A stretch of 20,055 bases of DNA from JAKSCF01 sp028279945 (lineage in GTDB: Bacteria; Bacillota; Clostridia; Peptostreptococcales; JAAYPU01): assembly GCA_028279945.1 (NCBI GenBank), contig JANQMT010000117.1, forward strand, positions 1 through 20,055. Reading direction: 5' to 3'. The notes beneath the pieces are model-generated. The model ran no database searches, had not been told where the DNA came from, and saw only the letters and a program-made list of their open reading frames with translations. A program made the position numbers and the translations under genes. How positions within the stretch are numbered: the stretch's first letter is position 1; each line of letters opens with the position of its first letter. Positions 15,682-20,055 of the stretch are shown here, in pieces.

Positions 15682-15693
15682 AACTTTTCTTTC
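15665..15693 (+). promoter_or_regulatory. Switching hairpin between aptamers 2 and 3
   Basis: GAAAGAGAAGTT (15665-15676) pairs over 12 positions (one G-T) with AACTTTTCTTTC (15682-15693) across a five-T loop. Its left arm is the P1 strand of aptamer 2; its right arm overlaps the sequence that can mask the ribosome binding site (15688-15695). It therefore cannot coexist with either of those helices. Confidence 0.65.
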
Positions 15694-15777
15694 CCAAACA
15701 AGGGCAAACCTACTGTGAAGTAGGGACGCAAAACTATAGGGTCTTCGAAAGAAGATAGCCAGATGCTAAGGGAGAGA
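15688..15777 (+). promoter_or_regulatory. Tandem GEMM-I riboswitch, aptamer 3, masking the ribosome binding site
   Basis: GCAAA (15704-15708) preceded by GG, P2 CCTACT-GTGA-AGTAGG with a GNRA loop, core GACGCAAAAC (15725-15734), TATAGGGTC, P3 TCTTC-GAAA-GAAGA, AGCCAGATGCT. The outer helix pairs TCTTTCCC (15688-15695) with GGGAGAGA (15770-15777), which is the ribosome binding site of the gene starting at TTG 15785. Ligand binding that stabilises this helix would block translation. The P3-closing pairs near CCAGAT include a mismatch compared with aptamers 1 and 2, so affinity may be lower. Confidence 0.92.
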
Positions 15778-15784
15778 TTACATA

Positions 15785-16570
15785 TTGAAAAAAATAGTAT
15801 TAACTTTTGTAATATCGTTAATATTCTTATTAATGGTAACGGGATCAGTTTATGCTGATAGTGAAATTATAAAGGTCAATACTGAAAGTAGCACAGTTAG
15901 CATCAATCTTGAAGCTAACAATTATTCTGACTTTAAAGTAATTGTGAAAAAAGGTTCTGAGCAGTATACTTATAACGTTTTTTCACAAAGCGATGATCTT
16001 CCCTTGCAAATGGGAAATGGAAAATATACAGCTGGTTTATACCAAAAAGTTGAAGGCAAGAAATACAAGCTTGTATCTTCAAAGAGTTTTTCTCTTAATG
16101 CTAATGATAATAATGTATATCTTTCAAGTTCTCAAAATGTTAAATGGGATAGTGATTCCGCTACAACAAAACTAGCTCATCAATTAACTGAAAATATTGA
16201 GGCTGATAAAGAAAAAGTTATAGCTATATATGATTACGTTGTAGAAAACGTGTCATATGACAATGATAAAGCTAGAAGCATAAGCAACCGTTACAATCCT
16301 GAAGCTGAAGCTACTTTAGAAGAAGGAAAAGGTATTTGCTACGATTATGCTTCTTTGACTGCAGCGATGCTTAGAAGTGTGAATATTCCAACTAAGCTTG
16401 TAAAAGGAAATAGCAAAGTAACAAGTAATTATCATGCTTGGAATGAAGTTTTGATTGATGGCAGTTGGACCGTTGTAGATACCACAGCTGATGCAGCCTA
16501 TGAATCAAAAGGAATTAGTGTTATTTATGAAAAAAATTCCAATGATTATATAGCTGATAAAGTTTATTAA
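15785..16570 (+). CDS. Secreted transglutaminase-like cysteine enzyme under triple riboswitch control
   Basis: 261-residue exported protein starting at TTG 15785 behind AAGGGAGAG (15768-15776). Signal peptide 1-24 (VTGSVYADS, cleavage near YA). Residues about 27-130 form an Ser/Asn-rich region of unknown fold. The rest is a transglutaminase-like (papain-fold) domain: IYDYVVENVSYD, then catalytic Cys185 in GKGICYDYASLTAAMLRS, His217 in NYHAWNEV and Asp232 in WTVVDTT, a complete triad. Bacterial members of this superfamily are mostly proteases, peptidases or cross-linking enzymes at the cell wall. There is no wall anchor, so it should be released or held loosely. The gene is followed by a large adhesin-like gene with its own promoter. 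The three GEMM-I aptamers upstream are its only apparent control. Confidence 0.9.
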   Translation: MKKIVLTFVISLIFLLMVTGSVYADSEIIKVNTESSTVSINLEANNYSDFKVIVKKGSEQYTYNVFSQSDDLPLQMGNGKYTAGLYQKVEGKKYKLVSSKSFSLNANDNNVYLSSSQNVKWDSDSATTKLAHQLTENIEADKEKVIAIYDYVVENVSYDNDKARSISNRYNPEAEATLEEGKGICYDYASLTAAMLRSVNIPTKLVKGNSKVTSNYHAWNEVLIDGSWTVVDTTADAAYESKGISVIYEKNSNDYIADKVY

Positions 16571-16619
16571 GGATAGAATATTTTTGATCCCTCTCATATT
16601 ATATAATAAGTAGACTCAC

Positions 16620-16656
16620 AAGTTATTAACGTCAATCAACATAATGACTTTTTTTA
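16620..16656 (+). terminator. Terminator after the transglutaminase-like gene
   Basis: AAGTTATTA (16620-16628) pairs with TAATGACTT (16642-16650), one G-T pair, across a 13-base loop, followed by a run of T to 16655. The stem is AT-rich, so strength is moderate. Confidence 0.6.
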
Positions 16657-16710
16657 TCGATATAAATTATTTTATTTTGTTAGAATTTTGGATGGAAGTG
16701 TACGTTCTAA

Positions 16711-16739
16711 TTGCTCAGTTTGTTGATTTTTGTTATAAT
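16711..16739 (+). promoter_or_regulatory. Promoter of the giant surface-protein gene
   Basis: TTGCTC (16711-16716), 17 bases, TATAAT (16734-16739). Transcription would start near 16746, leaving about 190 bases of untranslated leader that contains the terminator-like hairpin at 16818-16880. Confidence 0.65.
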
Positions 16740-16817
16740 AAAATAAAACTTTATATTCTTGATAGATAGAAAAAAAATGATGAGAAGATTTGGATAATAT
16801 ACAAATATTATATGTAG

Positions 16818-16880
16818 AAATGTTTTTTGAAACAAAGTCATTGTATGGCTCTTTTTTGCGTCTCAAAAAACATTTTTTTT
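16818..16880 (+). terminator. Terminator-like hairpin inside the leader of the giant surface-protein gene
   Basis: AAATGTTTTTTGA (16818-16830) is perfectly complementary to TCAAAAAACATTT (16863-16875), followed by T to 16880; the loop is 32 bases. It lies between the promoter and the start codon, so it may attenuate transcription. The stem has only two GC pairs, and no known riboswitch class was recognised in the 16746-16817 stretch, which contains another small hairpin (ATAATAT/ATATTAT). Confidence 0.5.
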
Positions 16881-16938
16881 ATTTGTAAATATAATTTAAC
16901 GACTTTCAATTAATAACTAGTTAAAGGAGGCAATGATG

Positions 16939-19900
16939 ATGAAATCTAATTTTGTTAAAAAAGCAAGAAACGCTATTGCGTTTATTCTTTGTATAGCTAT
17001 GATATTCACTGGTTTCGGAGCTAGTTTTTCTGCGTCCTCCTTTGCCTATGCAGAAACAGAAAAGTCAAGTGAAAATCATGGGAAATCATCGTCTAATAGA
17101 ACACACTCTGCAATAGAGGTTGATGAAAAAGAACTGCCTGAACAATCCGATCAAAATGATGGGGAAGAACCACCTGTGCAACCTGATCAAAATGATGGGG
17201 AAGAACCACCTGTCCAACCTGATCAAAATGATGAGGAAGAATCACCTGCACAACCAGCAGAATCTGATGATGACGGAACACCATCAGATATAGATGTAGA
17301 GAAACCTCCCGTTAAACCAGAAACTAATGTTGAAGATGATAAAGATCTAATAATTACTGTAGATCCTGAGGTAGTTATAGTTAATCAAGGAGACAGTATA
17401 GTAAATTATTTCAAAGGTGTAACAGCAGAGGATGATGATATTAAAATAGATATTACAAAAGATACTGTCGAGGTTGATACTGATGAATTAGGAGATACAA
17501 CAATCACATATACGGCAACAGATGATTTTGGAAATACAGATAGTGCTACAAGAATTTATAGAGTTGTAGACAATCAAAATCCTGTGATTACTGTTAACCC
17601 TAAGATAGTTACAGTTAATCAAGGAGATAGTATAGTAAATTATTTCGAGGGTGTAACAGCAGAAGATGATAATGATATTAAAATAGACATTACAAAAGAT
17701 ATTGTCGAAGTTGATACTGATGAATTAGGAGATACAACAATCACATATACAGCGACAGATGATTATGGCAACACAGATAGTGCCACAAGAATCTATCGAA
17801 TTGAAGAAAGATTACCTCCAATTGTACCTACACCTATAATAGAAGTACCAACAATTCCTGATCAACCTAATGTTGTTGAAAATGGTGAATACATTTATTT
17901 AGCAGCTAAAAATAGTGTAATCGTTAAGTTTTTTCCTTCCACAGGAAAGTCAGAAATTGCCAACCCAGATTTATCAAAAGAATTCACTGATATTGCATCT
18001 CTTGATGATGGAGTATTAATTGGCTTGAAAAAAAAGAAAGTTTATTATGATGTGTTAAATGAAAAGGATGACGTTTTTGCTTCAATTACTTCAAATGCTG
18101 AAGGATTGGCTTCAGATGGAAATGATAATCTGTACTATATAACTGAGAAGAAAAAGCAGTTAATGTATTTAAATGTTGATACTCAAGAAAATAATTATCT
18201 AACAGATTTAAGCTATCATCCAATAGGAGATTTAACGTTCTTTAAAGATGATTTATATTATATTGGTTATGAAAAAAAGAAAGATCCTTATAAGATAATA
18301 AAAGTGAACTTAACAGATTTTCAAGAGGAAATCATTATAGAAGACATACCAAAGAGTAGAGAATATGGATTAGCGGTTGCCAACAATACTTTATATTTAG
18401 GCTATGATGATTTGGTCTTTGAAGTAAACCTTCAAGACAATTCTTTAGAAAATGAAACCATCGTTCAGCATATAAATATAATTACTGGGGCTGCACAGCC
18501 TTCCGATGGGCCCATAAATCATGATGATACTGCACCGGAGCTTACCATAATTCCAGACAGCATTATAGTGGAAAAAGGAACCATTGCCCCCATTGATTAT
18601 TTACTAGATGTGGAGGCTACTGACGACATTGATGAGGATGTTGAAATATTTATATCCGGAGAAGTTGATGTTAATGTGGTAGATACCTATACGATAACCT
18701 ACACTGTGGAAGATGATAGTGGTAATACTGTAACTGATACAAGAGATTATGAGGTAGTAGAAGGTGTAGCGCCACAAATTAGTATAAATGAGGATACTAT
18801 TATAGTAGAAAAAGGAACAAGTAAGCCTATTGACTATTTATTTGATGTAACAGCTACTGATGACATTGATAAGAATGTTGAAATATCATTTTCTGGAGAA
18901 GTAGATGTAAGCAAAGTAGATACTTATGTTATAACCTATACTGCAACCGATGATACAGGAAAAACAGATGTTGGCTCAAGGTCATATATTGTTTCTGAAA
19001 TAGTCGATAATGAAGCTCCTGAATTATCAATTAATAAAAAAGTAGTTTATATCTCTTTAGGTGATACAGTAGACTATTTGGAGGGTGTAACGGCAACTGA
19101 CGATATTGATAATTCTATTGAGATTACAACGGAGGGTTCAGTAGATGTTAATACAGAAGGGATGTACACAATAACCTATATAGCTTTAGATGATGCATAC
19201 AATAAAGATATTGGTACAAGAATTTATGTAGTAGGAAATTATTTTAAATCAAATGTAGTATATTCTCAGCATTATGATGTTAGTGATTTTCCTGCAACGG
19301 AGAATGAAGAAAAATGGAGAAATGAATCCCTTAATCAAAAACTAGACAGCCCGGTAATCAAAAAATCTAAGATAGGCTCTGATAACTTTAGTCCTGAAGC
19401 AGAAGAAGATGCGTTTCTAAAACCAAATACTTGGGGTGGAAACGAAAGTAAAAATGCTCAGAGAATATATGGATATTTGATACCTCGAAGAGATGTTTCT
19501 GAAATTAAGGCTTTTATGGATGATGGCGTAAGATTTTATGTTGACATAGATTTAGATGGAAAAATCGAAGATGGTGAGTTGTATTTTGATGATTTTAATG
19601 CTCAGAATATAGATAAAACGACTACAGTATCCTTAGAAAAAGATGTCCCATACTTATATCAAATTGACTATTTTAACTGGGGTGGATATGGTGCATTAAA
19701 ATTCCAACATAAGGCAGGGAATAATTGGAGAAACATTCCAAAGAACTGGTGGCATATTGTAGAAGGAATGGATATTCCAATTGATAATGTAATAGTAGTA
19801 AACCATAACCCGGTAGCTGGAGATGATGAATATAATGTGCCGGCGGATTCGGATGAAATAGAGCTTAATGTTTTATCTAATGATACAGATCCGGATGGGG

Positions 19901-20055
19901 ACAGTTTAGAAGTTACTCAAGTTACTCAACCGGAAAATGGTGAAGTTATTCTAGAAGAAGGTGAAGTTTATTACACGCCAGCCACCGGCTATACTGGAAC
20001 CGAAAGTTTCACCTATACAGTCAGTGATGGAAACGGAGGAACAGATACAGCGACA
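16939..20055 (+). CDS. Giant secreted adhesin-like surface protein (3' partial)
   Basis: One uninterrupted frame of 1039 codons runs off the right edge. Of ATGs at 16933, 16936 and 16939, the last has the standard eight bases after AAAGGAGG (16923-16930). Signal peptide 1-38 (cleavage AYA|ET). Then: an acidic proline-rich stretch with a 12-residue repeat DQNDGEEPPVQP (71-106); two near-identical Ig-like repeats of 78-79 residues (about 135-292; VNQGDSIVNYF, GVTAEDD, DELGDTTITYTATDD); a beta-propeller-like region (about 311-518, blades ending in LYYI); three more Ig-like repeats (about 530-767; ATDDID, TYTITY); a PA14-like domain (about 767-954; DDGVRFYVDIDLDG, YLYQIDYFNWGGYGALKF); and the start of a cadherin-like repeat (about 955 on; LSNDTDPDGDSLEV, a probable calcium site). 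Together this is a cell-surface adhesin architecture. Anchor and total length lie outside the window. Confidence 0.88.
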   Translation, partial: MKSNFVKKARNAIAFILCIAMIFTGFGASFSASSFAYAETEKSSENHGKSSSNRTHSAIEVDEKELPEQSDQNDGEEPPVQPDQNDGEEPPVQPDQNDEEESPAQPAESDDDGTPSDIDVEKPPVKPETNVEDDKDLIITVDPEVVIVNQGDSIVNYFKGVTAEDDDIKIDITKDTVEVDTDELGDTTITYTATDDFGNTDSATRIYRVVDNQNPVITVNPKIVTVNQGDSIVNYFEGVTAEDDNDIKIDITKDIVEVDTDELGDTTITYTATDDYGNTDSATRIYRIEERLPPIVPTPIIEVPTIPDQPNVVENGEYIYLAAKNSVIVKFFPSTGKSEIANPDLSKEFTDIASLDDGVLIGLKKKKVYYDVLNEKDDVFASITSNAEGLASDGNDNLYYITEKKKQLMYLNVDTQENNYLTDLSYHPIGDLTFFKDDLYYIGYEKKKDPYKIIKVNLTDFQEEIIIEDIPKSREYGLAVANNTLYLGYDDLVFEVNLQDNSLENETIVQHINIITGAAQPSDGPINHDDTAPELTIIPDSIIVEKGTIAPIDYLLDVEATDDIDEDVEIFISGEVDVNVVDTYTITYTVEDDSGNTVTDTRDYEVVEGVAPQISINEDTIIVEKGTSKPIDYLFDVTATDDIDKNVEISFSGEVDVSKVDTYVITYTATDDTGKTDVGSRSYIVSEIVDNEAPELSINKKVVYISLGDTVDYLEGVTATDDIDNSIEITTEGSVDVNTEGMYTITYIALDDAYNKDIGTRIYVVGNYFKSNVVYSQHYDVSDFPATENEEKWRNESLNQKLDSPVIKKSKIGSDNFSPEAEEDAFLKPNTWGGNESKNAQRIYGYLIPRRDVSEIKAFMDDGVRFYVDIDLDGKIEDGELYFDDFNAQNIDKTTTVSLEKDVPYLYQIDYFNWGGYGALKFQHKAGNNWRNIPKNWWHIVEGMDIPIDNVIVVNHNPVAGDDEYNVPADSDEIELNVLSNDTDPDGDSLEVTQVTQPENGEVILEEGEVYYTPATGYTGTESFTYTVSDGNGGTDTAT
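17149..17256 (+). repeat. 36-bp tandem repeat coding the acidic proline-rich stretch
   Basis: Three consecutive 36-base units at 17149-17184, 17185-17220 and 17221-17256. The first two are almost identical and encode DQNDGEEPPVQP; the third has diverged to DQNDEEESPAQP. Such units can vary in number between strains. Confidence 0.85.
17350..17811 (+). repeat. Nearly identical pair of Ig-like repeat units at DNA level
   Basis: Two adjacent units, about 17350-17574 and 17584-17811, offset by 234-237 bases (one codon inserted in the second, GAT AAT GAT against GAT GAT). They share long identical runs, for example across GTTGATACTGATGAATTAGG, with mostly silent differences. The later Ig-like repeats (from 18535) are much more diverged, so this pair is a recent duplication. 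Confidence 0.8.

Noticed and set aside
15993..16175. 60-codon plus-strand frame inside the transglutaminase-like gene
   Set aside because: Overlaps the real frame, no ribosome binding site, low-complexity product.
16840..16866. GACGCAAA on the minus strand, resembling the GEMM-I core
   Set aside because: No GNRA-capped P2 with GCAAA before it and no GGG...GCCAG pairing after it; the match is only eight bases inside an AT-rich hairpin loop.
16672..16866. 64-codon minus-strand open frame
   Set aside because: Crosses the promoter and leader of the surface-protein gene, lacks a ribosome binding site and has no recognisable protein features.
17093..17284. Minus-strand frame rich in His, Val and Gln repeats
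   Set aside because: It is the antisense reading of the 36-bp acidic proline-rich repeat; no start signals.

Overview
The window is AT-rich DNA with strong AGGAGG-type ribosome binding sites, frequent GTG/TTG starts and gene families typical of anaerobic low-GC Firmicutes (Clostridia-like). It reads as ordinary chromosome: no tRNA, rRNA, insertion sequence, phage gene or CRISPR array was seen. The dominant theme is cyclic-dinucleotide signalling: one membrane diguanylate cyclase and four c-di-GMP-I (GEMM-I) riboswitch aptamers, three of them in tandem.

Layout. 1-855: the end of a DeoC-like aldolase overlapping an SDR oxidoreductase, visibly richer in GC than the rest. 981-2603: an S-layer-anchored acidic repeat protein interrupted by an in-frame stop. 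2753-5008: a GEMM-I riboswitch followed by a chemoreceptor with almost no extracellular domain. 5196-6224: msrB and, convergent to it, a solitary acetolactate synthase small subunit. 6381-8449: a geranylgeranyl-reductase-type flavoprotein and the diguanylate cyclase, convergent with overlapping stop codons. 8644-9543: a membrane protein with a C-terminal SHOCT-like segment. 9587-11700: an AraC regulator divergent from a PfkB sugar kinase. 11820-15301: a TetR regulator with its own operator, in an operon with an 863-residue dikinase-type enzyme resembling rifampin phosphotransferase. 15403-16570: three tandem riboswitches ahead of a secreted transglutaminase-like protein. 16711-20055 (runs off the end): a leader with a terminator-like hairpin and the first 1039 codons of a very large secreted, Ig-repeat, propeller, PA14-like and cadherin-like surface protein.

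How it may work together. The riboswitch expression platforms, read by eye, look like OFF switches: ligand-stabilised P1 stems run into U tracts or cover the ribosome binding site. High c-di-GMP would then lower the chemoreceptor and the secreted transglutaminase-like enzyme. Since that enzyme lies next to a giant adhesin-like protein, the right end may be a clostridial counterpart of the Lap (LapG/LapA) or Zmp1/CD2831 protease-adhesin modules, in which c-di-GMP protects an adhesin from cleavage. That last step is inference. Two of the four aptamers carry A and two carry G at the position known to tune c-di-GMP versus cGAMP recognition.
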